A stretch of 64,000 bases of DNA from HGM04593 sp045646965 (GCA_045646965.1 JAZRLR010000013.1:11150-75149); one strand, 5' to 3'; shown: positions 24,442-33,179, counted from the first letter of the stretch. Program-made: numbers and translations. Notes: generated by a model from the letters alone, not told the origin.

Positions 24442-25141
24442 TGTGCTTTTCCATTGTCTCCACAAGGGGGATGAGTAACTTGTTCTCAATGAGGGAGTGC
24501 TTGCAGAGGTCGATCTCTACAAGGTATATATCCTGCAGAATCTCAAAACGCAACGAGGTGGCGCTATCTTCGGGCAGGTATTTTATGATGATATTTTTCA
24601 GGTCGTTGAGCTTTTCACTCACGTTGCTGTGGCTCTGCTCAAAGCTTTTTATGGTGTAGGGGTTTTCTTCGTCTTTGCTTGTATTTTGCGATTTAAGTGC
24701 TTCGATATAGGGAAATACCACCTCTTCCTCGTATTTGAAATGGCTTGTGACCTCGTTGTCGTAGTCGTCGTAGAACTTGTCTATGAGGCGGTGACTCACC
24801 TCGTCGAGCTCGTTTACAAGCTTATGTATGCTGTTGTGTATGGCGGGGAAACATACCTCGCTGTAGTATTTGTGTGAGGCGCGCAGATAGGTGGTTATGC
24901 TCTCTATGTCGTTCTCGTCGAGGCTCTCTATCTGTGGGGTGTAGTGACGAAACGAGTATATGTTACATATTTCGAGAAAGAGATTTGTGGATATGCCGTA
25001 TCGGGTACATATCTCCGATACAGTGGCCTCGCCGAATCCGAGACGTATGCCCAGGCGCTGGAGTATCGACAGCAGTCTGTTGTCGGCGGCCAGGATGTCG
25101 GCGAGTTTCATATTTTTTTTGTATGTAGCTTCAGTTGTCAT
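24425..25141 (-). CDS. Hemerythrin-like (RIC/ScdA-related) di-iron protein
   Basis: A 238-residue cytosolic protein with two parts. Residues 11-62 resemble the DUF542/ScdA N-terminal domain (KLADILAADNRLLSILQRLG) but the usual Cys-Cys pair is replaced by Gly-Phe (RLGFGEA). Residues 80-230 form a four-helix hemerythrin-like bundle with ligands in the RIC pattern: His90, His134 with Glu138, His171, His215 with Glu219. RIC/YtfE proteins repair iron-sulfur clusters after nitric oxide or oxygen damage. It starts 12 bases after feoAB and overlaps the LuxR gene by 17 bases. The di-iron role is inferred from the ligands, the repair role from the family. Confidence 0.85.
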   Translation of the reverse strand: MTTEATYKKNMKLADILAADNRLLSILQRLGIRLGFGEATVSEICTRYGISTNLFLEICNIYSFRHYTPQIESLDENDIESITTYLRASHKYYSEVCFPAIHNSIHKLVNELDEVSHRLIDKFYDDYDNEVTSHFKYEEEVVFPYIEALKSQNTSKDEENPYTIKSFEQSHSNVSEKLNDLKNIIIKYLPEDSATSLRFEILQDIYLVEIDLCKHSLIENKLLIPLVETMEKHNGESK

Positions 25142-25153
25142 AGTTGTAGTTTT

Positions 25154-27523
25154 TTAAAAGAGACCGCCCACGAAATAGACTATGTAGCCTGCAATCCACG
25201 CCACGGCGGTGTTATATACGATTGAAAAAAGTGCCCACCAATGGCTTCCCGTCTCGGTGGCAATGGTCATAACCGTTGCTATGCAGGGGAAGAAGAGCAG
25301 AATAAATACCAGGAACGCGGCGGCCGAGCGGGGTGTGAAATCGCCCGATTTCTTGAGGTCTTCCTGTATGCCCTCCTCGGTGTCGCTGCTGTAGAGCACG
25401 CCGAATGTGCTCACTACAAGTTCTTTTGCGGGGATACTTGTGAGAATGGCCACACTCGAGCGCCAGTTCTGCCCAAGGGGTTCCATAACAGGCTCTATTG
25501 CGCATCCAATCATTCCTATGTATGATTGTGAATAGTTCTCTTTTGTGCTCTTGTCGCTTTCTGTGGGGCGGGGGAAATAGCTCAATCCCCAAATTACGAT
25601 GGTTGCGAGCAGTATGGTGGTTCCAATTTTTCTTATGTATTGCTCACACTTTTCCCACATATGGCGCAACGTGGCGCGCACTGACGGCATACGATAGGGC
25701 GGGAGCTCCATAACAAAGGGGGTTTCGTCTTTCTTGAAACGTGTGCTGCGCAACAGCCGCGCGGTGAGTATGGCAACGGCTATGCCAAGCAGATAGAGCC
25801 CAATGAGCACCGTGGGGGCGTAATTGGGGAAGAATGCGCCTGCAAACATAACAAGTACGGGCAGGCGTGCGCTGCACGACATAAAAGGTGTTACAAGTAT
25901 TGTAATCAGGCGGCTGCTGCGGCTCTCAATAGTGCGTGTCGCCATAATTGCGGGCACGTTGCAACCAAATCCCATAAGCATAGGAATGAACGACTTGCCG
26001 TGCAAGCCCATCTTGTGCATAAGCCTGTCCATAATGAAGGCCGCGCGTGCCATATAACCTGAATCTTCCATTAGGGAGATAAAAAGATATAGTATAAGTA
26101 TCTGTGGAATGAAGACGGCGACGCTGCCCACACCGCCTATGATTCCATCGACAATGAGGTCGCGCAAAATACCTGCGGGCACAAGGGTAGAGGCCGCTTC
26201 GCCAAGGTAGACGAAGAGTGCGTCTATCCACTCCTGTGGGTATGTTCCGAACACAAATACTGTGGTAAACATTAGCCACATCACAAAGATGAATATGGGG
26301 AAGCCGAGCCAACGGTTTGCTACAAGGCGGTCGATGCGTCGTGTCTGCTTTTGTGTGTCTTTGTTTCCCGCGGTGTATGTCTCTTGCAAGGCTCCGTTTA
26401 TAAAACCATATTTCGCATCGCTTATAGCTGTCTCTACATCGATATTTGTGCGCGATATGATTCTCTTGGCTGAATGCTCGGCTATCTGCTCCCAGCGTGC
26501 CAGCCCTTTACAATTCTTCAACTGCTCCAGAGCCTCCTTGTCCTGCTCGAGCAGCTTGAGTGCCCAGTAGCGCACGGGGAACTGGTGGGGCAGGTCGTCG
26601 GCTTTGTGCAGCTCCTCGGACAATGTGGCGAGCTCGCTCTGCAGGGCGTTGCCGTAGTTTATGTGTATGTGGCGTATGGTGCTGTTTCGGCCCTCAAAGA
26701 GCTCTATCACAATGTCGAGCAGCTTGTCGAGCCCTTTGCCTGTCTTTGCAATGACGGGTACCATAGGTATGCCCATCATAGCTCCCAGGTGCTCGTAGTT
26801 TATCTGTGCTCCGCTTGCCATAAGCTCGTCGTACATATTTAGGGCGACGACGGTGCGCAAGTTCATATCTATGAGCTCGGTGGTGAGATAAAGGTTGCGT
26901 TCTACATTGGATGCCACAACCGAGTTTATTATGACGTCGGGCATCTGGCCGAAGAGGTGACGGCGCACATATATCTCTTCGGGGGAGTAGGCTGCAATGG
27001 AATATGTGCCGGGCAGGTCGGTTATGTTTATGCGGTAGCCCTTGTAGTTGAAGCTGCCGGTTTTAGCATCGACCGTGACGCCGCTGTAGTTACCCACGTG
27101 CTCGTTCTTGCCCGACAGTGCATTAAAGATAGATGTCTTGCCGCTGTTTGGGTTGCCCACGAGAGCCACGTTTATCACATTGTCCTGCCTTGTGGATACT
27201 TTGCGCTGTGTGCAGTTGCGACAGCTGCAGCCGTTGCACTCCTCGCACACCGACATACAGGTGAACGAGGGGGCCGGTGTCAGTTCCTTCTTTGCCTCCT
27301 CCTCGGGAAGCACTTCTATCATATCTGCCTCGTTGCGACGCAACGATACATCGTATCCCATAACGTGGTATTTTACGGGGTCGTGCATAGGTGAATCGAG
27401 TACCGATTTCACCTTCTCTCCTCGTATGAATCCCATCTCCATTATGCGTTTGCGGAATCCTCCGTGTCCCGACAGACGTACAATGATGGCTGTCTCGCCA
27501 TTTTTCAGCTCCGAAAGTTTCAT
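25154..27523 (-). CDS. feoB: Ferrous iron transporter, FeoA-FeoB fusion with a Cys-rich linker
   Basis: A 789-residue protein (ATG 27523; the upstream TTG is rejected). Residues 1-72 are a FeoA SH3-like domain (GGFRKRIMEMGFIRGEKV). Residues 89-104 form a linker with six Cys spaced C-x3-C-x2-C-x2-C-x-C-x2-C. From about 120 comes the FeoB G domain: G1 GNPNSGKTS, G3 DLPGTYS, G4 NMYDE in place of NxxD, and then a membrane domain with two Gate motifs (FIPQILILYLFISLMEDSGYMAR in content, and IPAKELVVSTFGVLY). It imports Fe2+ across the inner membrane. It is the first gene of an operon with a hemerythrin-like protein and a LuxR regulator. A palindrome overlaps its promoter. Confidence 0.95.
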   Translation of the reverse strand: MKLSELKNGETAIIVRLSGHGGFRKRIMEMGFIRGEKVKSVLDSPMHDPVKYHVMGYDVSLRRNEADMIEVLPEEEAKKELTPAPSFTCMSVCEECNGCSCRNCTQRKVSTRQDNVINVALVGNPNSGKTSIFNALSGKNEHVGNYSGVTVDAKTGSFNYKGYRINITDLPGTYSIAAYSPEEIYVRRHLFGQMPDVIINSVVASNVERNLYLTTELIDMNLRTVVALNMYDELMASGAQINYEHLGAMMGIPMVPVIAKTGKGLDKLLDIVIELFEGRNSTIRHIHINYGNALQSELATLSEELHKADDLPHQFPVRYWALKLLEQDKEALEQLKNCKGLARWEQIAEHSAKRIISRTNIDVETAISDAKYGFINGALQETYTAGNKDTQKQTRRIDRLVANRWLGFPIFIFVMWLMFTTVFVFGTYPQEWIDALFVYLGEAASTLVPAGILRDLIVDGIIGGVGSVAVFIPQILILYLFISLMEDSGYMARAAFIMDRLMHKMGLHGKSFIPMLMGFGCNVPAIMATRTIESRSSRLITILVTPFMSCSARLPVLVMFAGAFFPNYAPTVLIGLYLLGIAVAILTARLLRSTRFKKDETPFVMELPPYRMPSVRATLRHMWEKCEQYIRKIGTTILLATIVIWGLSYFPRPTESDKSTKENYSQSYIGMIGCAIEPVMEPLGQNWRSSVAILTSIPAKELVVSTFGVLYSSDTEEGIQEDLKKSGDFTPRSAAAFLVFILLFFPCIATVMTIATETGSHWWALFSIVYNTAVAWIAGYIVYFVGGLF

Positions 27524-27580
27524 CTTTGACAATTAAGCCTTTTTCTGTTTATCTGTGGCAAAAGGGGGCGCCTTTGTGCC

Positions 27581-27630
27581 TATTTTTGCATTTTAATGCA
27601 AAAATAACCCTCTTTTTATACTCTCGCAAT
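27581..27630 (-). promoter_or_regulatory. feoAB promoter embedded in a palindrome (putative operator)
   Basis: On the minus strand: ATTG (27630-27627), 20-base spacer, TATTTTTGC (27606-27598), a near-perfect promoter. The -7 box is one half of an inverted repeat with 12-base arms (27581-27592 and 27595-27606, TT between), so the repeat centre lies near the expected transcription start. A repressor bound here would block transcription; an iron regulator is an obvious guess but the protein is not identified. The rest of 27631-27850 shows no gene. Confidence 0.65.
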
Positions 27631-27853
27631 AGTTGTTTTCTTTAAAAATATCTGTTTGTTAGTTATTTATGACTATGCGACTCTTTTTTTGCACAGAATA
27701 GATAGATATTGTTACCGCATAGCATAAAAATCACACTTTTTGCGATTGTGGCTTTGCTGCTGCGGTTCTATTTTTGCAACGTAGAAATAGACCATAAGTA
27801 AATTGTATTATCCCTTTTGTTCCGTGCTTTTCTGCTTTGAGTGTGGAACGTAA

Positions 27854-27887
27854 CATAGGGCACCGCTTTGATTGGCGGTGCCCTATG
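27854..27887. terminator. Hairpin after the repeat-protein gene
   Basis: Perfect 13-bp GC-rich inverted repeat (27854-27866 and 27875-27887), 28 bases beyond the stop of the minus-strand repeat protein. There is no strong T-run on either side, so termination efficiency is uncertain. Confidence 0.6.
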
Positions 27888-27914
27888 CTGTTTAGTTTAA
27901 GTATTCAAAGGTTG

Positions 27915-28358
27915 TCAGTTTGCAAGGAGAGAGAGCAGGCCCACAACTCCTATGGCTACGGCGGCCACGCTTGCAGCTTCGCTGTTGCACACTGCCACGG
28001 GGCGAGGTGCGGGGGTATGTACGACCACGGGTGCGGGGGTATGTACGACTACGGGTGCGGGCTGATGTACGACTACGGGTGCGGGCTTGTGTACGACCAC
28101 AGGTGCGGGCTTGTGTACGACCACGGGTGCGGGCTTGTGTACGACTACGGGTGCGGGTTTTTGCTGTCTGTTGCCTCTGCGCACATCTTTTCTGTTTTTC
28201 TCTATATGTTTGTTGTTTACTCTTGCCACTTTTCTGTCGCCTTTCTTCTCTTGTTTTTCAATTGCAACGGGCTTACGGTAGTTGTCGTTCTTTGCCATCA
28301 TCTGTGCAGGCATAAGCATTGCGCTTACAATCACTGCCATCATAATCATCTTTTTCAT
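27915..28358 (-). CDS. Secreted protein with PAPVVVH octapeptide repeats
   Basis: A 147-residue protein: signal peptide (1-22, ending PAQMMA), a Lys/Arg-rich segment (23-68), six tandem PAPVVVHx octapeptides plus a partial seventh (about 67-118), and a hydrophobic C-terminal helix (VAAVAIGVVGLLSLL) that could anchor it in a membrane. The repeat variable residue changes from Lys to Gln to Thr along the array. The DNA repeat is 24 bp. Basic region, Pro/Val/His repeat and membrane anchor suggest an envelope protein, possibly metal- or wall-binding through the His residues, but this is inference. It lies alone between the feo and nan operons with its own promoter. I recognise no family. Confidence 0.75.
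   Translation of the reverse strand: MKKMIMMAVIVSAMLMPAQMMAKNDNYRKPVAIEKQEKKGDRKVARVNNKHIEKNRKDVRRGNRQQKPAPVVVHKPAPVVVHKPAPVVVHKPAPVVVHQPAPVVVHTPAPVVVHTPAPRPVAVCNSEAASVAAVAIGVVGLLSLLAN
28006..28157 (+). repeat. Tandem 24-bp coding repeat, about six units
   Basis: Six near-identical 24-bp units (core GGTGCGGG..T.TGTACGAC.AC) inside the minus-strand gene for the PAPVVVH protein. The array is in phase with the reading frame, so unit gain or loss would lengthen or shorten the protein without a frameshift. Confidence 0.9.
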
Positions 28359-28402
28359 AACTTACTTTTTAAAAGGTTATACTTTGTTTGTTTCTTGTGT
28401 GA

Positions 28403-28435
28403 GCAAAAGTATTAATGAAAAAGCACCCCGCCAAC
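28403..28435 (-). promoter_or_regulatory. Promoter of the repeat-protein gene
   Basis: Minus strand GTTG (28435-28432), 20-base spacer, TACTTTTGC (28411-28403). The -33 element sits inside the terminator stem of the upstream nan operon. Confidence 0.6.
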
Positions 28436-28460
28436 GTTAATTTCCTAATCGTCGGCGGGG
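28426..28460 (-). terminator. Terminator of the nan operon
   Basis: 11-base arms (28426-28436 and 28450-28460, one mismatch), GC-rich, followed on the minus strand by TGCTTTTTC, 45 bases after the symporter stop. Confidence 0.8.
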
Positions 28461-28504
28461 TTTTCCCTATTTGTGAGGGGATATTCCCCCTCGGTGGTCA
28501 ATCT

Positions 28505-31021
28505 TTATTTGTTCTTGCCTACGTATGAGCTTATTGAGAGCAGCCAGGCTACCGCAATGCTCACAATCATTCCGGTGGCACCGAAGAGTAGGAAATTGGC
28601 ATCGCTCAATGCGCTCATAGCAAACACGACCGCCTCACCGGCGATGAAGCCTGCAAGCGCTGCGTAACCTTTGACGCGTTTCATAAACACGGCGATGAAG
28701 AACAAACCTCCCAAGCCGCTGGTGAGCAGTCCTAACGCTTCGTTAAAGAAGTCGAGGAACGACTGAATGTCCCACGTTGCCATAAACAGGGCAAGCAAAA
28801 GGCCTACCATACCGCTGACAACCGATGCCCAACGGGCTACTACAAGCAACTGTGAGTCGGTGGTTGAAGAACGGAAACGCTTCCAGAAGTCGATGGAGAA
28901 TGCCGTTGCCACGCTGTTTATATTGCTCGAAATTGTGCTCATAGTTGCGGCAAAAATAGCTGCAATGAGCGCACCGGCAAGGCCGGCAGGCATTTGGCTC
29001 ATCATAAAGAACGGGAAGATAGCGTCTGATTGTCCCATTGTGATGTCGAGCTCGGCGGGGTGTGTCTTGTAGAATGTGTAGAGGCCGGTACCTATCATAT
29101 AGAACGCTACAGACACAAATACACTCATCACACCGTTTACCAGAATACCGCGGCCGGCCGATTTCTCGTCGGGAGTGGTGAGGTAACGCTGAATGACTGT
29201 CTGGTCCGAGGTGTAAGATATGAGGTTATTGGCAAGGCCTCCAAGGAGGATTACCCACCAGGTGGCCTGTGACCAGGAATTACTCCAGTCGAAGAGGCGC
29301 AGTTTGTCGTTGGCGAGCGCAATGTCTATGCAACCGCTAATTCCACCCTCTGTGCCCATAGCCAGATATACAACCGCAAAAACAGCACCAAAGACAAGTA
29401 TGAAGCCTTGCACCACGTCGCCCCATATAACCGCTTCAACACCTCCCATTGTGCAGTAGACTATGGTAACCAGTCCCATAAGCACAATGCACAGGTAAAT
29501 GTCTATTCCTGTAACTGCGGTGAGTGCCAGCGAGGGAAGGTAGAGCACAATGGCCATACGCACAATCATAAAAATGGAGAAGAGCGTCGAGGCAAGCATA
29601 CGGGTGAAAAGGTTGAAACGTTGCTCCAGAATCTCGTAGGCGCTGGTGACGTTGAGCTTGCGGAAATAGGGGAGATAGTATTTTATTACGGGGAAACTTA
29701 CGAGGAGTATCATCCACAGCATAGGGTAGTAGGTCCAGTTGGTGGTGTACGACTTTGCTGGGATAGTCATATAGGTGATAGCCGAGAGCATTGTGGCATA
29801 GATGCTTATGCCGGCAGCCCACCAGGGGATGCGACCACCTCCCTTGAAGAAATCGTCGGCGCTGTTCTCCTTGCGCATAAAGTATATGCCCATACCAAGC
29901 ATTGCGACAAGGTAGAAAATGAGCACTGCCCAGTTGAGCCAGCCGAAGTCCTTGTCGTTGCTCACCTCTATGTGTGTGACGTCGGCACTGCGCACGCCGG
30001 GCATAAGCTCGCCTCCGCTGTAGCTCCACCCCTTGCCGCCGACCTCGGTGGTGAGGCAGGCTCCGGCACGGGCGAGAAGGCTGTCGCCGGGCAGTGTGCC
30101 CCAGGAGTCGGTTATAGTGTGGTATGTGAGCACGTCGTTGCGGAATTTGTACCACTCGGGGGTGTGACGCAAGTAGAGGCTGTCCTGCTTTCCTGTGATT
30201 GCGTCGAGGAAAATATCGTGGTCCACTCCTCCAAAGAACAGCACGTGGCTATATCCCATAGCGCTGCAGGTGCTGCCCACTATGGCGTTTATGCGTTGCT
30301 CACGCTTGTCGTCGGCTACGTTGTCCACCCAGGCGAGTGCGGGTGATGTGCGTTTCCACTGTGTAGTTGCCGCAGTGCCTTTTTTAAGCTCGGCGAATGA
30401 GATGTATACTCCGTCGGTGTGTACTTTGGCTGCTTGACTTTCTGTTTGGGGTTGATAGCCGCCAAAGACAAAGAATGCATAGCCCGCAGCTGTGTTCTGC
30501 ACCGTGGCGCAGGGTTGCAGGCGGCACTTGTCGGGCAGGGTGGCGGCTCTGCTCCAGTTCTTTCCTTCGCAGGGGAAGGGGAGGGTGTATATTTCGTTGT
30601 TTGGAACGCCGTTAGTCTGTCCTCCCGCAACCACAAGAATTCCGTCGTGGTATGCCGCTGCAAAGTTATCAAGGGCTTTGGGTAAAGAGGGTATGGGTGT
30701 TTGTGTGCCATCGGTGGCATTTATATACAAGCACTCGCAGAGCGAGGCTGTCTCGTTCATTCCTCCTAAATACACAACGCCTCCCGGTACCTGTACGCTG
30801 GCTCCATAGGCTTGCGGGTAGTATACTTTCCGGCCTCCGTCGGCGCAGGGCACGTCGGGGAAGTTGCATCCTCCGTAGGTCGCAAGCTCGCCCTTTATCC
30901 AGCCGGCATAATGTCCCGAAACGGCTTTGTCCATTGGCTGCGCGGGTGACACGGTTACTTGGTTCTGCGCCGTGCACAGCAGCGAGCAGAGGAGGAAAGC
31001 CAGGATGAGAATCTTTTTCAT
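28505..31021 (-). CDS. Sialic acid mutarotase fused to a sodium:solute symporter
   Basis: An 838-residue two-domain protein. After a signal peptide (1-18), residues about 25-355 form a kelch-like beta-propeller (YPQAYGASVQVPGGVVYLGGMNE in content, repeated GGxxxx blades, VLFFGGVDHDIF) matching the cyclically permuted N-acetylneuraminate mutarotase family (NanM-like). From about 370 to the end lies a sodium:solute symporter with some 13 membrane helices (FFKGGGRIPWWAAGIS, SDQTVIQRYLT). The propeller would sit in the periplasm and convert sialic acid anomers right at the transporter mouth. It is the last gene of the nan operon after nanA and the epimerase. Substrate is inferred from the operon and from the known fusion family. 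Confidence 0.9.
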   Translation of the reverse strand: MKKILILAFLLCSLLCTAQNQVTVSPAQPMDKAVSGHYAGWIKGELATYGGCNFPDVPCADGGRKVYYPQAYGASVQVPGGVVYLGGMNETASLCECLYINATDGTQTPIPSLPKALDNFAAAYHDGILVVAGGQTNGVPNNEIYTLPFPCEGKNWSRAATLPDKCRLQPCATVQNTAAGYAFFVFGGYQPQTESQAAKVHTDGVYISFAELKKGTAATTQWKRTSPALAWVDNVADDKREQRINAIVGSTCSAMGYSHVLFFGGVDHDIFLDAITGKQDSLYLRHTPEWYKFRNDVLTYHTITDSWGTLPGDSLLARAGACLTTEVGGKGWSYSGGELMPGVRSADVTHIEVSNDKDFGWLNWAVLIFYLVAMLGMGIYFMRKENSADDFFKGGGRIPWWAAGISIYATMLSAITYMTIPAKSYTTNWTYYPMLWMILLVSFPVIKYYLPYFRKLNVTSAYEILEQRFNLFTRMLASTLFSIFMIVRMAIVLYLPSLALTAVTGIDIYLCIVLMGLVTIVYCTMGGVEAVIWGDVVQGFILVFGAVFAVVYLAMGTEGGISGCIDIALANDKLRLFDWSNSWSQATWWVILLGGLANNLISYTSDQTVIQRYLTTPDEKSAGRGILVNGVMSVFVSVAFYMIGTGLYTFYKTHPAELDITMGQSDAIFPFFMMSQMPAGLAGALIAAIFAATMSTISSNINSVATAFSIDFWKRFRSSTTDSQLLVVARWASVVSGMVGLLLALFMATWDIQSFLDFFNEALGLLTSGLGGLFFIAVFMKRVKGYAALAGFIAGEAVVFAMSALSDANFLLFGATGMIVSIAVAWLLSISSYVGKNK

Positions 31022-31081
31022 ATTTGGTTTGTTTCTTATGTGAATGTAAAGCCCTCTTTTGTGAAGGGGGCTTTTTTTGTT

Positions 31082-32257
31082 TTATTTCGTAAGTTCATTG
31101 CACAGGTCGAAGGCTTTAATCATCATACGGGGTATGTGGAAGGGCCCTTTGAAGATATTGCCCTTTGCGGGCTGTGCCACGGTGCCGTCGCGGTGCAGAT
31201 ATCCGTACCACTCGCCAAACTCATTGTCGGGGAAGTGTGCGTATGTCCACTCGCTTATCTGTTTGTGCCATATAAGGTATTTGTCGTCTTTTGTGGCTTC
31301 GTAGGCATAGAGGGTAGCGATGATTGCCTCGGTCTGCGGCCACCAGAATTTCATATCCTGTGAGTAGTCCTGCGGAGGCAGGTTCTTGCAATCGCGGAAG
31401 TTGATGATTCCGCCGTATTGCTTGTCCCAGCCCCATTCCCACGACCAGTCGAGAATCTGCAATGCCTGCTGTGTGAGCGACTCTTCCCAACCGCGATATT
31501 TGGCCTCCTCGAGCAGGAACCAGGCTGTCTCGATGCAGTGACCGGGGTTTATGACGCGGCCGTTGCAGGTGTCGATGAACTCGCCGTTGGGGCCCACCAT
31601 TTCGAGCAGAGCCTTGAACTGCGGCTGCATAAAATCCTTAAGCGAGGCTATCGACTCCTCTATCTGCTTGTCGAGCACGGGGTCGCTTATCACGTTTCTT
31701 ATGCGTGAAGCTGTGTTTATAAGTATCATAACGAGCGAGTGGCCTTTGGCTTGCAGGCTGTCGAGGTATTTGGGCTCCATATATCCGGGTGTGGATACAA
31801 ATTTGCGTATGTCCTTGAAGAGGTTAAGCGCTTTCAGTGCATAGCTCTCATCGCCCGACGCTTTGGCATACTCGGCCATTGCGATGGCTGCAAAGCTCTC
31901 CGAGAATACATAGCGGCGTGTGCGCAGGGGAGTACCGTCGGCCATCACCTCAAAGTACATACGGCCGTCGCTGTCGAAGCAGTGCGCCTCAATGAAGTCG
32001 AGCGTGCTCTTTGCTGCGGCGAGCCACTCGGGGTTCTTTTCTATTGTGTTATAGGCGAAACTGCACACAAAGGCAAAGCGTCCCTGGAACCACACCGATT
32101 TTGTGCTGTCGATGAGCGAGCCGTCGCGGTCGAGACAGGTGTAGATACCGCCGTTCACGCGGTCGAGGCCGTTCTTCAGCCAAAAGGGCATAATATTCTC
32201 GCAGAGGTCTTTCTTATAGCTCTCCTGCCACTCGGTAAGATATTTTTTCCACTCCAT
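31082..32257 (-). CDS. N-acylglucosamine 2-epimerase (AGE family)
   Basis: Interconverts N-acetylmannosamine and N-acetylglucosamine after sialic acid cleavage. The 391-residue (alpha/alpha)6-barrel enzyme starts at ATG 32257, four bases after the nanA stop. Visible family motifs are WFQGRFAFVCSFAYN (about 55), the VFSESFAAIAMAEYA block, NPGHCIETAWFLLEEA (about 240, with an active-site His), and WWPQTEAIIATLYAY (about 320) and EWYGYLHRDG near the end. Bacteroides and Tannerella use this eukaryote-like epimerase in place of NanE/NanK. A separate N-acetylglucosamine kinase gene is not in this window. Confidence 0.93.
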   Translation of the reverse strand: MEWKKYLTEWQESYKKDLCENIMPFWLKNGLDRVNGGIYTCLDRDGSLIDSTKSVWFQGRFAFVCSFAYNTIEKNPEWLAAAKSTLDFIEAHCFDSDGRMYFEVMADGTPLRTRRYVFSESFAAIAMAEYAKASGDESYALKALNLFKDIRKFVSTPGYMEPKYLDSLQAKGHSLVMILINTASRIRNVISDPVLDKQIEESIASLKDFMQPQFKALLEMVGPNGEFIDTCNGRVINPGHCIETAWFLLEEAKYRGWEESLTQQALQILDWSWEWGWDKQYGGIINFRDCKNLPPQDYSQDMKFWWPQTEAIIATLYAYEATKDDKYLIWHKQISEWTYAHFPDNEFGEWYGYLHRDGTVAQPAKGNIFKGPFHIPRMMIKAFDLCNELTK

Positions 32258-32261
32258 AGTA

Positions 32262-33179
32262 TCAGAATTTATTGCAACGTTCAAAGAAATTTATAGCCTC
32301 GAGCTCCTTGCGCATAGCTGCCTCCTCTTCGTCGGTCATATTCTGGAATGGTGTGCGGTTTTTGCCGAGGTCGAGACCGATGAGTTTCATAATTCTCTTT
32401 CCGCCCACGATGTTTCCGCGGTAGTGACATATTACGTTGATAACCTCTTGAGAGAAATTCTGCAGCTCGCGCGCCTTCTCAAGGTCGCCTGCGTTCCAGG
32501 CGTCTATGATACCTGCAAGGTTGCAGCCGTTGTAGTTGGTTGTGCCGCCGATACCGCCCTGTGCGCCGCCCATAGCCAGGCAGGGGAGAATGGTCTCGTC
32601 CTGCCCGTGAAGCATATCGAACTTGCCGTTCTTGTAGAGACGGCATTGGTTGTACTCATACAAACTCTCGAAGGTGTATTTGATTCCTGCGAAATTGGGG
32701 ATGCGGCCATCTACTGCCTCGAGGAATTTTACCATTGGAAGGAAAGCACCGTTGAATGCGGGGATGTGGTAGAAATAGAAGGGTAGCTCGGGTGCTGCCG
32801 ACGCAATCTCCTCGCAATATTTCACAAGCTCCTCTACGCGTCCCACCTTGGGGAAGGGAGGCGCCATAGCTCCTATGCCGAATACTCCTAGCTTTTGTGC
32901 GTGCTCGGCCATACGGCGGCTCGATTTTACGCAGGTGCTGCCCACGTGTACAATTATCTTGAAGTCTTTGGGTGCTGCAGCTACCCACGCCTCGGCGAGT
33001 TTCATTCTCTCCTCCTCGGTGAGCATATATCCCTCGCCCGACGAACCATTTATGAACACGCCTTTCATTCCGTTCTTTGCAAGCATCTGTGCATAGGCGG
33101 GAATGGGCTCATAGTTTACTTCTCCGTTCTCATAGAATGGGGTAAAAGGGGCATCGATGAGACCAATAATTTTTTCCAT
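32262..33179 (-). CDS. nanA: N-acetylneuraminate lyase
   Basis: Cleaves sialic acid to N-acetylmannosamine and pyruvate. The 305-residue class I aldolase starts at ATG 33179; the longer reading frame upstream is AT-rich leader. Key residues are visible: Ser46-Ser47 in NGSSGEG (carboxylate binding), Tyr137 in FYFYHIPA and the Schiff-base Lys167 in FAGIKYT. Length matches the family. It is the first gene of an operon with the epimerase and mutarotase-symporter. A palindrome 40-61 bases upstream of its start may be an operator. Confidence 0.95.
   Translation of the reverse strand: MEKIIGLIDAPFTPFYENGEVNYEPIPAYAQMLAKNGMKGVFINGSSGEGYMLTEEERMKLAEAWVAAAPKDFKIIVHVGSTCVKSSRRMAEHAQKLGVFGIGAMAPPFPKVGRVEELVKYCEEIASAAPELPFYFYHIPAFNGAFLPMVKFLEAVDGRIPNFAGIKYTFESLYEYNQCRLYKNGKFDMLHGQDETILPCLAMGGAQGGIGGTTNYNGCNLAGIIDAWNAGDLEKARELQNFSQEVINVICHYRGNIVGGKRIMKLIGLDLGKNRTPFQNMTDEEEAAMRKELEAINFFERCNKF

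Noticed and set aside
28006..28157. Regular 24-bp repeats resembling a CRISPR array
   Set aside because: Units are directly adjacent with no spacers and encode a perfect octapeptide array in the minus-strand gene; no cas genes are near.
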